Below are positions 42,834-52,289 of a stretch of 64,000 nt of DNA, in pieces. Source of the stretch: Pontibacter beigongshangensis (lineage in GTDB: Bacteria; Bacteroidota; Bacteroidia; Cytophagales; Hymenobacteraceae); the NCBI RefSeq assembly GCF_014332515.1, contig NZ_VFSD01000016.1, positions 62,001-126,000 of the forward strand. Reading direction: 5' to 3'. Within the stretch, counting starts at the first letter, position 1; each line of letters starts with the position of its first letter. The notes under the pieces were generated by a model. It was not told where the DNA came from. It saw only the letters and a program-made list of their open reading frames with translations, and made no database searches. The position numbers were made by a program, and so were the translations under genes.

Positions 42834-44099
42834 ATGAGAAAGTTTTGGTTTGCGCTGATAAGCCTGGGGGTGGTGCTCACACTTAGTGGCGGTATGGTGC
42901 CCGCTGGCCGGGAGGGAGGCAAAAACCTGAAAAAAGCAGACAAGGCCTATGCCGCACAGAATTTTGAGTTGGCAGCAGCCCTTTATCACAAGGTGCTGCT
43001 GCAGAACCCGGGGCATCTGAAGGCAAACCTGGGGGCAGGCCTCTGTTACCTGGAGCTTATTGAGCCCGGCAAGGCGCTGGAGCACCTGCAGCGGGCTTAT
43101 GATCAGAATCCCGCCGTATCTGACGAGATACTGGTACTGCTTGGGGAGGCGCATCAGCAGCTTTACAATTTTGAGCAGGCCATGGACTACTTCCGTGCGG
43201 AACTGGCTCGTCTTTCCCGTGCAGAATCCTGGAACAAGCAGTTTCTGCAGAAGCGGCTAAGAGAGTGCGAATCAGGTCTGGAGCTGTCCGCCAGTCCTGT
43301 GGCGGCCACCATCACCAACCTGGGGCCCGCTATTAACTCCCCCTACTCCGACTTTGTGCCGGTGCTGCTCCCCGGCAATACCCTTTTATTGTACACCACC
43401 CGCAGGCCGGTAGCAGCCACACGGGGGAGGGTGGAGGCCGTGGAGCAGATCCATGTCTCGCGGTTCAGGCACAACGCCTGGCAGCCAGCAGAACTGTTCC
43501 TGAAGCCAGACCACAGCCTGCCTGATCATGCGGTAGTGTCGGTGGCGCCCCATGGGCAGGAACTCTACACTTATTTTGGGGGCAAAGCGGGTGGTCTTCA
43601 TATGGCTAAAAGAGCAGGGGCCGGATGGGGTACACCAGAGCGGCTCCCGAGCCCGTTTAACGAGGGGGCGGTGGAGCCATCGATGCATGTGACAGATGAT
43701 GGCAAGTTTGCCTTTTTTTCCAGCGACAGGCCCGGCGGCTTTGGTGGGCTCGACCTTTACATCTGTTATAAATTGATGGATGGCACCTGGAGCCAGGCCT
43801 TAAACCTGGGCCCGGCCATTAATACCGCCTACGATGAGGATGCTCCCTGTGTAGACGTTGCCACCAACACCCTCTACTTCAGTTCCAGGGGCCACAACAG
43901 CATGGGTGGGTACGATGTTTTTAAGTCCGGCATCAGAGACTCGGTCTGGAGCCAGGCGCAGAACCTGGGCATGCCAGTAAACTCTCCCTTCGATGATATT
44001 TACTTCTCCCTGACTGATGACCGGCAGAAGGCCTATTTCTCATCAGACAGGCCGGGAGGGCAGGGCAGAAAAGATATTTACCTTATACTTTTCAGGTAA
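42834..44099 (+). CDS. TPR and PD40 beta-propeller protein (PorE-like, short)
   Basis: 421 residues from MRKFWFALIS (an ATG at 42825 would add three residues). Signal peptide, then two or more TPR units (about 30-130), then PD40/WD40-like propeller blades with the recurring NLGPAINSxYxD and YFSSxRxGGxGGxD motifs. It resembles the first half of the next gene's product but lacks the carboxypeptidase-regulatory-like and OmpA domains. Probably a periplasmic or outer-membrane-associated paralogue; role unknown. Confidence 0.8.
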   Translation: MRKFWFALISLGVVLTLSGGMVPAGREGGKNLKKADKAYAAQNFELAAALYHKVLLQNPGHLKANLGAGLCYLELIEPGKALEHLQRAYDQNPAVSDEILVLLGEAHQQLYNFEQAMDYFRAELARLSRAESWNKQFLQKRLRECESGLELSASPVAATITNLGPAINSPYSDFVPVLLPGNTLLLYTTRRPVAATRGRVEAVEQIHVSRFRHNAWQPAELFLKPDHSLPDHAVVSVAPHGQELYTYFGGKAGGLHMAKRAGAGWGTPERLPSPFNEGAVEPSMHVTDDGKFAFFSSDRPGGFGGLDLYICYKLMDGTWSQALNLGPAINTAYDEDAPCVDVATNTLYFSSRGHNSMGGYDVFKSGIRDSVWSQAQNLGMPVNSPFDDIYFSLTDDRQKAYFSSDRPGGQGRKDIYLILFR

Positions 44100-44450
44100 A
44101 GCTAGTAATTTATAGGCCCAGCTTCTGATGTTTTTAATTTCAAGTTGCTGATATTCAATATATCTGGGTTGGGGAGCAAGGTGCCGGGAAATCATCGGGC
44201 GGGGCATTAGATAGACTAAATTGTTTTTTTTTTGGTAATATCTATATACCTTTACCTATATATTGCAAAAAAATGCCTCCTTTGCCTGCTGGAGCAATCC
44301 CTGTAAAAACTGTTATTCACTTTTTTAAATCTTATCTGGATATTCATATACATAAGTTTTTGATTATCGTATAGAAGCCTGTAAAATAGCAAACGACAAC
44401 TATTTTAGTTAACACCATAAACTACCGAACTATAACAAACCTTTTACAGC
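44100..44450 (+). other. AT-rich gap before the PorE-like gene
   Basis: 350 bp, very AT-rich, with a nine-T run near 44225. No gene, hairpin or repeat recognised; likely holds the promoter and leader of the OmpA-family gene. Confidence 0.4.
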
Positions 44451-46406
44451 ATGAACAAGTTAGCCAATACACTCTCGAGGTTTTCGTTGCTTCTTGCCTT
44501 GATCTGCCTTACAGGCACCATGGTCAATGCCCAGAGCAACAGAAAGCTGATACGGAGTGGAAATAAGTTCTTTGACAAAGAGAATTACAGAGCAGCCGTA
44601 CCATTTTATGAGCAGGTAATAGCCAAAGATCCGGAAAACGCCAGAGCCCTGTATCAGGCGGGCATCAGTTATATGACTTTTGATAAAGAGAAAGCCGTTG
44701 ACTATATCTACCGGGCACAAAGCTTAAAACCTAACCTGGACCGTGAAATGGAGTACTGGCTCGGACGGGTAAACCACATCAACTACCGCTTCGACGAAGC
44801 CATTCAGCATTATCAGAACTATGTGCCCAGAATTCCGAGGCGCGACCAGGCCCGGAAGGAAGAAGTAGCCAGGCTGATACAGCACAGCAAAAATGCAAAG
44901 AATGAAGTAGCTAACCAGAAAGACGTGTTTGTGCGGAACCTGGGTTCAGTAGTAAATACCTCTTACTCCGAGCATAGCCCTGTCATTTCTTCTGACGATA
45001 ACTACCTGCTCTTTACCTCCCGCAGCGAGGCTGCCTCAGGCGGTAAATCGGCCGCAGACGGTGAGTATTACGAAGATATCTTTGAATCGACCAGAAACGA
45101 AAGTGGCGAGTGGAGTGCTCCAAGATCCTTGGCTGGCGCACTGAGCAGCAACGGCCATGATGCCTCCATCCAGTTGTATAATAACGACACCAAAATGCTG
45201 CTGTACCGGCAGCAGAACAATGGCGATATCATGGTTTCTGAGCGTGGCACCGATGGCCAGTGGGGAACTCCTCAGAGTATTGGCACCACCATCAACACGC
45301 GTGGGTTTGAGTCTGATGCGTTTATCTCACCAGATGGCAACACACTTTATTTCTCTACCAGCAACTACTCCGAAGATGGCGACCTGGATATTTATGTGGC
45401 GCAGCGCCAGCGCAACGGGCAGTGGGGCAAACCCAGAAGCATCGGCAATACCATCAACACAAAGTTTGATGACGACAGCCCTTACCTTGCCAGCGACGGC
45501 ACTTTGTACTTTAGCTCAAGAGGCCATAACACCATGGGCGGGTACGATATCTTCTCCTCGAAATACGATTCTGTAGCCAGAAGATGGAGCAAGCCAGTAA
45601 ACCTGGGCGCCCCTGTAAACACGCCAGACGATGACACCTATTACCGCCTGAGCCCAGATGGCAGCTATGCTTTCCTTTCGTCTTATCGTATTGGCGGTGT
45701 TGGCGAGAAAGACATCTATACCATTAACTACATCAGAAACCTGCGTGTAAAAGGTCAGGTATTTGCTGCTGCCGACAGCACAACGGCCATCCCTGGCGTA
45801 GAACTGATCTTTAACAGTACCCAGGCCGACAGACGCGCTATCAGCTACCGCGACATCTCCAAGCCCGACTCTGCCACCTATCAGGTATCTGTGCTGTCAG
45901 GCCGAACCTACCAGATCGAGGTGCTGAAAGACGGAAAGTCTATTGCGACAGAAGAGTTTGAGATGCCGGTTGTGCTAAATGACACCACTTCGCTCGTTAA
46001 AAACTTCTACGTGCCTGTTTCTGTGGATGTGGACCCAGGCCGCTTCGCCATGAAAAATATCTACTTTGCAACAGACAGGTTTGAGCTTCGCACTGAGTCT
46101 GTTCGGGAACTGGATAACATTGCAGAGGTGATGAAAGCAAACCCAACTATCAACATCAGCATAGATGGCCACACCGACTCGCGGGCAAGCGACTCTTACA
46201 ACATGACGCTGGGTGACAATCGTGCCAAAGCCGCATTTGATTATCTGGTGCAGCAAGGCATTTCGCCACGCCGGATGGTTACGGTAAGCTACGGCGAGCG
46301 CCGCCCTGCTGTGCCTAACACCTCGGCCGAGAACATGCAGCTGAACAGAAGAACAGAATTTAAGGTAATACCAAGACAGCAGGAGAACACGAATCCTGAT
46401 CTGTAA
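44451..46406 (+). CDS. OmpA family protein, PorE-like architecture
   Basis: 651 residues. Order: signal peptide (1-27), TPR units (about 28-150), PD40 beta-propeller blades (about 165-425, repeated YFSSRGHNTMGGYD and FLSSYRIGGVGEKD motifs), a carboxypeptidase-regulatory-like domain (about 425-510), and a C-terminal OmpA peptidoglycan-binding domain (about 530-640: NIYFATDRFELRTES, ISIDGHTDSRASDSYN). This is the architecture of PorE of type IX secretion and of related gliding proteins. porT lies 800 bp downstream. Several paralogues exist in Bacteroidota, so exact identity is open. Confidence 0.85.
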   Translation: MNKLANTLSRFSLLLALICLTGTMVNAQSNRKLIRSGNKFFDKENYRAAVPFYEQVIAKDPENARALYQAGISYMTFDKEKAVDYIYRAQSLKPNLDREMEYWLGRVNHINYRFDEAIQHYQNYVPRIPRRDQARKEEVARLIQHSKNAKNEVANQKDVFVRNLGSVVNTSYSEHSPVISSDDNYLLFTSRSEAASGGKSAADGEYYEDIFESTRNESGEWSAPRSLAGALSSNGHDASIQLYNNDTKMLLYRQQNNGDIMVSERGTDGQWGTPQSIGTTINTRGFESDAFISPDGNTLYFSTSNYSEDGDLDIYVAQRQRNGQWGKPRSIGNTINTKFDDDSPYLASDGTLYFSSRGHNTMGGYDIFSSKYDSVARRWSKPVNLGAPVNTPDDDTYYRLSPDGSYAFLSSYRIGGVGEKDIYTINYIRNLRVKGQVFAAADSTTAIPGVELIFNSTQADRRAISYRDISKPDSATYQVSVLSGRTYQIEVLKDGKSIATEEFEMPVVLNDTTSLVKNFYVPVSVDVDPGRFAMKNIYFATDRFELRTESVRELDNIAEVMKANPTINISIDGHTDSRASDSYNMTLGDNRAKAAFDYLVQQGISPRRMVTVSYGERRPAVPNTSAENMQLNRRTEFKVIPRQQENTNPDL

Positions 46407-46452
46407 GCGGTTTTAAGTTTTTTGTGCTGGCAGCAGCACAACAGTTTAGAGG

Positions 46453-46484
46453 ACAGGCCGGGCAATTGCCCGGCCTGTTTTTTT
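46453..46484 (+). terminator. Terminator of the OmpA-family gene
   Basis: Perfect 13-bp palindromic stem (ACAGGCCGGGCAA and complement) followed by a seven-T run. Confidence 0.9.
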
Positions 46485-46525
46485 ATATTTTTTAAATAAT
46501 ACATGTATTATAGGTAAAGGAAGAG

Positions 46526-46533
46526 TATTTTTG
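46526..46533 (+). promoter_or_regulatory. -7 box TATTTTTG of menG
   Basis: Exact TAnnTTTG match 25 bp before the menG ATG; no clear -33 TTG. Confidence 0.5.
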
Positions 46534-46558
46534 CCTGCGTATTATTTTAAATAGCTAA

Positions 46559-47281
46559 ATGGCGGTAGTTCCTTACAAAGACCAGAACGAAAACAAGAAA
46601 TCGCAGGTAGCCCAGATGTTTAACAACATTGCAGGCAACTACGATTTTCTGAACCACTTCTTAAGTGCCGGTATAGATATTATCTGGCGGAAGAAGGCGG
46701 TAAAGCTCCTGGCTCCCGAAAAACCGAAACTCATGCTCGACATTGCCACCGGCACAGGCGACTTTGCCATAGAGGCGCTAAGCCTGCAGCCGGATAACAT
46801 AATCGGGGTAGATATATCGGAGGGCATGATGGCTGTTGGCAGGGAAAAAATAAAGCGCAAAGGCCTGGAACATAAAATTGAGCTGCTGTACGGCGACTCA
46901 GAAAACCTGCCCTTCGAAGACAATACCTTCGATGCCATTACGGTGGCTTTTGGCGTCCGCAACTTCGAGAACCTAGCCAAGGGTCTCTCCGAGATGCACC
47001 GGGTCCTTAAGCCTGGAGGCACCGCCGTAGTACTGGAGTTCTCTAAGCCGAGAGCCTTCCCGATGAAGCAACTCTATCATTTTTATTTCAAAAATATACT
47101 ACCGGTAGTAGGTAAGTTCGTTTCAAAGGACCGGGCTGCCTACACGTATCTGCCTGAGTCGGTGCAGGCTTTCCCGGACGGGCAGGAATTTCTCAATATT
47201 TATCAGCAAGTTGGATTTAAATCAACGAAATGGCATTCACTTACATTTGGCATAAGCTCCATCTACACAGGAAAAAAATAG
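46559..47281 (+). CDS. menG: Demethylmenaquinone methyltransferase (MenG/UbiE)
   Basis: 240 residues. SAM-binding motif [16 protein letters not shown], then VDISEGMM and the family signatures [17 protein letters not shown] and [18 protein letters not shown]. Performs the last step of menaquinone synthesis. Overlaps porT by 52 bp; the menG-porT order is known in Bacteroidota. Confidence 0.95.
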   Translation: MAVVPYKDQNENKKSQVAQMFNNIAGNYDFLNHFLSAGIDIIWRKKAVKLLAPEKPKLMLDIATGTGDFAIEALSLQPDNIIGVDISEGMMAVGREKIKRKGLEHKIELLYGDSENLPFEDNTFDAITVAFGVRNFENLAKGLSEMHRVLKPGGTAVVLEFSKPRAFPMKQLYHFYFKNILPVVGKFVSKDRAAYTYLPESVQAFPDGQEFLNIYQQVGFKSTKWHSLTFGISSIYTGKK

Positions 47282-47985
47282 TTTTTGCAGTCTTTTCTGC
47301 TCTGCTCTTAAGTGGTGGCATGGCCTCGGCCCAAAAAAAGATATCGCAGCAGAACAAAGCCAATTACGATGATAAGCGGGTGCATTACGGCTTTTACCTG
47401 GCTTTGCCGCTTACCAAATTCAACCTGGAGCACTCGCAGGAATATGTAAACCAGCTCGACTCAGGCTCTCCCATGACCGTGAATGCCCGCAGTACACCCG
47501 GCTTCTATACCGGGCTGGTGCTGAACGTAGGGCTGGCTCAGTACCTGGACTTCCGGTTTGTGCCTGGTGTGGGCTTTTATGGCCGAACCATAGAGTATGC
47601 CAATGCCACCCAGGACGATGGCACCCGGGGCACGAACAACGTCACGATTAGCTCCACCATGGTGGAGTTACCCTTCCTGTTAAAGTACAAGTCGAAGCGG
47701 AGGACTAATTACCGCATGTATTTTGTGGGTGGCGTAAAACCCGGCATTGACCTGAACAGCGAGAAAGACAATGCCTCCGGCGATGGCCTGCGGACAGAAA
47801 AGTTCGACCTGGCCCTGGAGTATGGGGTAGGAGTCGATATTTTTTACCCGTTCTTTAAGTTTGCGCCTGAGTTGCGCTTTTCGCATGGCTTGCTTAACCA
47901 GCACATCCGCGACAACAACGTGTACAGCCGCAGCATACAGCGACTCACGAACCATAATATTTCTTTGATCCTATTCTTTGAATAA
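47230..47985 (+). CDS. porT: PorT family protein, type IX secretion
   Basis: 251 residues. N-terminal signal ([23 protein letters not shown]), then an outer-membrane beta-barrel pattern ending in an aromatic C-terminus ([11 protein letters not shown]). [21 protein letters not shown] and the position right after menG identify PorT, an outer-membrane part of the type IX secretion system. The start overlaps menG by 52 bp; no later Met precedes the signal helix. Confidence 0.85.
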   Translation: MAFTYIWHKLHLHRKKIVFAVFSALLLSGGMASAQKKISQQNKANYDDKRVHYGFYLALPLTKFNLEHSQEYVNQLDSGSPMTVNARSTPGFYTGLVLNVGLAQYLDFRFVPGVGFYGRTIEYANATQDDGTRGTNNVTISSTMVELPFLLKYKSKRRTNYRMYFVGGVKPGIDLNSEKDNASGDGLRTEKFDLALEYGVGVDIFYPFFKFAPELRFSHGLLNQHIRDNNVYSRSIQRLTNHNISLILFFE

Positions 47986-47989
47986 GCCG

Positions 47990-48739
47990 ATGACTAAAAT
48001 TGCGCTGGTGACTGGTGCTACTTCTGGTATAGGCCGTGCCACTGCCCTGGTGCTGGCCAGGCAGGGCTATCACATCATTGCCACAGGCCGCAGAACCGAA
48101 CGCCTGGAAGAACTGAAACAGGAAATAAAGGAAGTGCCCGTGCTTACCCTGGCTTTTGATGTGCGGGATAAGGAGGCGGTGCAGCAGGCCATCAGGACCT
48201 TGCCGGAAGAGTGGAAGCAGATAGAGGTACTTGTGAACAATGCTGGCAACGCACACGGCATGTCGCCCATTCAGGAAGGATCTCTTGATGACTGGGACGC
48301 CATGCTCGACATAAACGTGAAAGGCCTGCTCTACGTCACGCACGAAGTACTTCCGCTGATGATCGAGCGCAAAAAAGGCCATATCGTCAATATTGGCTCC
48401 ATAGCTGGCAAAGAGGTGTACCCGAACGGCAATGTGTATTGTGCCTCTAAGTATGCGGTAGATGCGCTCTCGAAGGCCATGCGCCTTGACCTGGTGCACG
48501 AAGGCATAAAAGTATCGGAGGTGAATCCTGGCCTGGTGCAGACTGAGTTCTCCGAAGTACGGTTTAAAGGCGATAAAGAGCGCGCTGCCAGTGTATACAA
48601 AGGCATAGACCCACTCCGCGCCGAAGACATAGCCGATGTGATCGCTTTTATAGTAACACGCCCCGCCCATGTAAACATTGCCGAAGTGCTGGTACTGGCA
48701 GGTGCCCAGGCTTCCGCTACCATCGCCAGCAGAAAGTAA
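47990..48739 (+). CDS. SDR family NAD(P)-dependent oxidoreductase (YdfG-like)
   Basis: 249 residues. Cofactor site VTGATSGIGRATALVLA with TGRR after beta-2 (NADP preference), VNNAGNAHG, catalytic Ser-Tyr-Lys in NIGSIAG and YCASKYAV. Resembles YdfG-type serine/hydroxy-acid dehydrogenases. A TTG at 47978 is a possible earlier start, but the ATG at 47990 fits the fold. Follows porT by 4 bp. Confidence 0.92.
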   Translation: MTKIALVTGATSGIGRATALVLARQGYHIIATGRRTERLEELKQEIKEVPVLTLAFDVRDKEAVQQAIRTLPEEWKQIEVLVNNAGNAHGMSPIQEGSLDDWDAMLDINVKGLLYVTHEVLPLMIERKKGHIVNIGSIAGKEVYPNGNVYCASKYAVDALSKAMRLDLVHEGIKVSEVNPGLVQTEFSEVRFKGDKERAASVYKGIDPLRAEDIADVIAFIVTRPAHVNIAEVLVLAGAQASATIASRK

Positions 48740-48749
48740 GCAAAACGCA

Positions 48750-48887
48750 CTGCCGCGAGTTTCCAGCTCGTGGTGTATAGGATGGCGAGCATTCAGCTCG
48801 CGAGATAGGGCCTGCAGGCGATAGAAGTGGTGCGCGCGAGTTGAAAACTCGGTCCATTTGAAATTACGGACTGGAAGCTCGCGGCAG
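48750..48887 (+). repeat. REP-like composite hairpin, CGCGAG family
   Basis: Four units: CGCGAGTTTCCAGCTCG (about 48754), GGCGAGCATTCAGCTCGC (48784), GCGCGAGTTGAAAACTCG (48834) and CTGGAAGCTCGCGGCAG (48871). The outer two are complementary, so the whole 138 bp can fold on itself. A related pair is at 56819-56875. Confidence 0.65.
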
Positions 48888-48945
48888 GACTAATGGTTTT
48901 ACTGTTCTGGCCTATATATCAACCCCCTGCCAGGTTATACACTTC

Positions 48946-48998
48946 AATTATTTGAATGATTTAGCCCTTCCGGATGCTTACATCAGAACAGCTGCTCC
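48946..48998 (+). repeat. Dispersed element A, copy 19
   Basis: Plus-strand copy: AATTATTTGAATG head, AGCCCTTCCGGATGC core, AGCTGCTCC tail. Confidence 0.65.
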
Positions 48999-49070
48999 AC
49001 TACTCGAAGTGAGCTGTAAGGCGAAACAAGGAGAAAACCGGATTCTGCTGGTATTAGCAATCAGCAACCG

Positions 49071-49126
49071 AATTATTCTAATGATTTAGCCCCTCATCAA
49101 CCTAAATGAACTGTTGATGCTCCTGA
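49071..49126 (+). repeat. Dispersed element A, copy 20
   Basis: Plus-strand copy: AATTATTCTAATG head, AGCCCCTCATCAAC (core degraded), GATGCTCCTGAGG end. It reaches the 3' end of the decayed gene. Confidence 0.65.
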
Positions 49127-49131
49127 GGCAC

Positions 49132-49722
49132 TTAGTTCAGGCAGTAGCGAAGGAGCCAGCCAGGCCCATCAAAAATTATGGCGGGCGGCGCATCATTTAC
49201 CACAACTTTTGTTTTCTTGTCTACCTCGTAGGTGTTTCTGTATTTTGAATCTTCCAGGTACACTTTTTTGCCGAGTTTGCTTCCTTCGGCCTCTACCAGG
49301 TAACTGTGTGCCCCGACTCCTCTCTACACCCTGATATTTATTTTAGGTTTATGTTGTCCGGTAATCCTGAAATGGTCATCCCCGTTAAGCCCGAAAATCT
49401 GAATCTCCCTCGTGACGGTTGACTGGTAAATGCGATCAAATAGCAACTCCTGGTTCTCACTATCTTTTCCGAGTTTATACATGTGCACCCATACCTGGTT
49501 CTTCGACAGCACCTCCACCTCAAAAAGCTCTTTTTTGTCGGTTCTCACTACAAAAGCATGCTCCGTTACCTCTTCAAAATAAGCTGTTGCGATCTGCTGC
49601 AGCTAATCTCTTCTTGATTTTAGCTTGGATATAATGCGCTGTGCCCTAAGATAATAGGCCGTATCCGGCATTTGCCGGAACGTCTGTTCAATTACCTCAT
49701 CAGGGAGAGCCAGGGGCACACC
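49132..49722 (-). pseudogene. Decayed partial copy of the neighbouring surface-protein gene
   Basis: One continuous frame from about 49719 to TAA at 49132, broken by two TAG stops (49605-49603 and 49326-49324). Its first two thirds match residues about 353-490 of the protein encoded at 49724-51322: PDEVIEQTFRQMPDTAYYL against TDQVIEEAVRQFPDSVYKL, SKLKSRRD in both, RTDKKELFEVEVLS against GTDEEDIFEVKRLN, GLNGDDHFRITG against GLAEDDEFEVSG. The N-terminal 350 residues are absent. The last 30 residues do not match the neighbour. It begins at the neighbour's stop codon in another frame. Confidence 0.75.
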
Positions 49723-49723
49723 C

Positions 49724-51322
49724 TCAGAAGCCTTCGCGATCGAAGGCATGTACCCGGACATCGCTCTTTCTTTTATCTTTAGTCTCCGGACCGGCGTCTA
49801 ATTCAGTTCCCCGTATAGTGTCGAATACAACGGTTTTTCTGCGCAAGCCTTTTACACGCGAGGTGTCCTTTATTTCATCTTCCCCACGGCCTCCCACAAT
49901 TTTCACTTTTATTCCCTTGTTCACTTCGCCACTCACCTCGAATTCATCGTCCTCGGCCAGGCCATGCAGTGTTATCTGGTCGGTTTCGGAGCGGTTGTAA
50001 ATGCGGTGGAAGAGCTGTTTTTTGTCGGAGCCGCGGAATACAGTTACCGAAGTCTCCTCATCGTTGAGTCGCTTCACTTCAAAAATATCTTCTTCGTCGG
50101 TACCTACCACGAGCGCCTCTTTTGCCAGGATCCTGTAAAACTCATGCGCGGCAGCAGGGAGCCTGTCTCTTCTGCTTTTCAGTTTGCTGATGGTGCTCTC
50201 ACCTACCAGTTTATAGACAGAATCGGGAAACTGGCGCACCGCCTCCTCAATTACCTGGTCGGTTAGCGCTGCCTGAAGTTCTGAGGCGAGTTCTGCAAAA
50301 TCGCGGGAGGTTAGCTCCGGCAGCGCCCGCTCGTCTATAAAGGAGGCGTTCATCATCAGGGCGTACACATCCTTGTACCGCACGTCAAAAGATTCGAATT
50401 TCCGGATGGCCCATTTCCTGCTAAACAGCCAGGTAATAATGCCATCGTCGAACTGGAAGAAGGCATTGTCGCGGTCTTTGGGAATGGGGCGGTACACAGT
50501 TTCTCCGTCTTCTTTATACTCGGCCCAGTTCCACTGTCCTTCGTGCCTGTCCCAGTCGTTGATCAAAAGGTCGAACAGCCGGGCTTTGGCAAATGCACGC
50601 TGGTCTATAAAATGGGAGTCTTTGTTAAAGCGTTTGTTGATCATCTTTTTGGAGGAGACCACATCTTCGGCATCGCCCAGCTCGTCGGTTATGGAGTTGC
50701 TGTCGGTATATTTCTCTTCTATCATAAAGAGCCGGTCCTGAAACTCGGCATTGTATTCGCCAAATGTAGTGTCGGAAGGCAGCACATATACCAGTTCGGG
50801 TTTGGAATGCGGAATGCCGGCCGCCTCGGCCATGCGAGGCAGTATAAATGCCCCGTAAGGGTTTATGGCAGAAGTCTGGTTCCGGATAACATTTGCCACA
50901 AACGATTTTCGCCAGATTTTTGGCAGCACCTCTACCGGGTCTTTGTCGAGAGAGCGGAGCGCGTATGAGAAACCATCCTCATCTACCAGGGTAAGGCTGG
51001 TGGTTTGCATACCGCCGCCCAGCTTTTCTATTTCCAGGCCTCCTTTTGCCTCCTTCATGTTAAAAACTTTCACTTTTACGGGAGCTGCCCACACGTCGCG
51101 GTAATGTTTGCCCCAGAAAAGGGTATGGAAGCCGCTCCGTTGGTAATGGCTGCCGGCCTGCAGGGTCACACTGTCGATAGTGCCGGGCGCAGCAGTTTTT
51201 ACCTGCTGGTACTGCTCCTCACCCAGAATGGGAGTCTTGGAGAAAAAGTTTTTTTTCGCGCACCCAAACCCAAGTGTCGAAAAAAATAAGAGTAGGCAGA
51301 GTTGCCTGAAGGTATAGTTCAT
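49724..51322 (-). CDS. Truncated Bacteroidota surface-protein homologue
   Basis: 532 residues. N-terminal lipoprotein-like signal LCLLLFFSTLGFGCAKK. The body resembles the N-terminal domain of large Bacteroidota proteins that continue into a BamA/TamA-type outer-membrane barrel: SGFHTLFWGKHYRDVWAAPV, RSLDKDP, INPYGAFILPRMAEAAGIPHS, DWDRHEGQWNW and a repeat-like GGRGEDEI. The protein stops at VHAFDREGF, about where I would expect the barrel to begin, so the gene is probably truncated. A degraded second copy follows directly. Confidence 0.65.
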   Translation of the reverse strand: MNYTFRQLCLLLFFSTLGFGCAKKNFFSKTPILGEEQYQQVKTAAPGTIDSVTLQAGSHYQRSGFHTLFWGKHYRDVWAAPVKVKVFNMKEAKGGLEIEKLGGGMQTTSLTLVDEDGFSYALRSLDKDPVEVLPKIWRKSFVANVIRNQTSAINPYGAFILPRMAEAAGIPHSKPELVYVLPSDTTFGEYNAEFQDRLFMIEEKYTDSNSITDELGDAEDVVSSKKMINKRFNKDSHFIDQRAFAKARLFDLLINDWDRHEGQWNWAEYKEDGETVYRPIPKDRDNAFFQFDDGIITWLFSRKWAIRKFESFDVRYKDVYALMMNASFIDERALPELTSRDFAELASELQAALTDQVIEEAVRQFPDSVYKLVGESTISKLKSRRDRLPAAAHEFYRILAKEALVVGTDEEDIFEVKRLNDEETSVTVFRGSDKKQLFHRIYNRSETDQITLHGLAEDDEFEVSGEVNKGIKVKIVGGRGEDEIKDTSRVKGLRRKTVVFDTIRGTELDAGPETKDKRKSDVRVHAFDREGF

Positions 51323-51540
51323 ATAGCGTTTGTGATTCTCATTTGATGAAGTATCTAACGTAAATTAGCTATAATGTTTTCAGCCTGAAGGAGTCGGAGC
51401 TGAGGCTAGGGCTGGTTTTGCAAGCTCAGGAGGCAGGAAGTAAGACTATAGCAGGATGCGATGTAAAGGAAGGAGGCGGAGAGGCTGAAGCTGGCAGTCA
51501 GGCCAGGATCTTTTTCTATTGTAATTTATGGAGAGCGGTA

Positions 51541-51594
51541 AATTATTCTAATGAAAACTACCTTCCGGCAACTCTGCTGCTCCTGCTGCTGCCT
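51541..51594 (+). repeat. Dispersed element A, copy 21
   Basis: Plus-strand copy: AATTATTCTAATG head, TACCTTCCGGCAAC core, CTGCTGCTCCTGCTGCTGCC tail. Confidence 0.75.
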
Positions 51595-51635
51595 AAAAGA
51601 TAGCAGCAGGAGTGTATGCAGGCAATCTGAAACGC

Positions 51636-52289
51636 TTACACTGGCCACTCTTCCAGCCGCCAGGCGCTGTCCCAGAACATCCACTCCAGTTTGGACGCTG
51701 TTACAAATGCGTCTGTCATGGCTGTTTGCTGGGCGGGGGTGCAGGTGGTGGCCACCTCGTCGCAGATATGGAGGGCGCGCTGCACAATGGCACCAAACTC
51801 CTCTCCGGCGTAGGTGTTGATCCACTCCTGGTACGGGTTGTCGGCCACCTGCGGCTGCTGGTAGATGTAGTCGCCCACCGCTTTGTAGATCCAGAAACAG
51901 GGGAGCACTGCCGCCATGGCGATCTCTACCTGGGCAAGGGCCGCATTCGTGAGCAGGAAATGCGTGTAGTGCTGGCAGGTAGGCGATATAGCAGGTGTAT
52001 CGGTGAGCCCATATTTCCGGAAGTACCCGGCATGTAAGGCACGCTCTACCACAATGGCTCCTTCGGCAAAGCGGGCAAACTCCAGCACATGCTCCGCCTG
52101 GTGTGCCCTTCCGGAGATCAGCGATAAGGCTTTCCCGAACTGTGTCAGGTACAGCGAGTCCTGGCCCAGGTAAAAGGCAAACTTCTCCTGTGGCAGTGTT
52201 CCGGCTATCAGCTCCTGAATAAAGGGCATTTCTGTTATTTGCTTGTAGGTGGTGCTGCCTGCTTCCCAGGCTGTTTTAGTCCAGCTCAT
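51636..52289 (-). CDS. tenA: Thiaminase II / TenA
   Basis: 217 residues. Family features are FYLGQDSLYLTQFGKAL, the catalytic cysteine in AVLPCFWIYKAVG (about residue 135) and YQEWINTYAGEEF. Hydrolyses amino-HMP from degraded thiamine to HMP, feeding ThiD encoded directly upstream. Overlaps thiD by 14 bp. Last gene of the thi operon. Confidence 0.93.
   Translation of the reverse strand: MSWTKTAWEAGSTTYKQITEMPFIQELIAGTLPQEKFAFYLGQDSLYLTQFGKALSLISGRAHQAEHVLEFARFAEGAIVVERALHAGYFRKYGLTDTPAISPTCQHYTHFLLTNAALAQVEIAMAAVLPCFWIYKAVGDYIYQQPQVADNPYQEWINTYAGEEFGAIVQRALHICDEVATTCTPAQQTAMTDAFVTASKLEWMFWDSAWRLEEWPV

Noticed and set aside
48740..49131. Possible mobile element end
   Set aside because: Only REP hairpins and element A copies; no transposase or matched terminal repeats.
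49132..49722. TAG read-through (recoding) of the decayed gene
   Set aside because: Missing N-terminus and an unmatched tail make simple decay more likely; no other gene shows an internal TAG.
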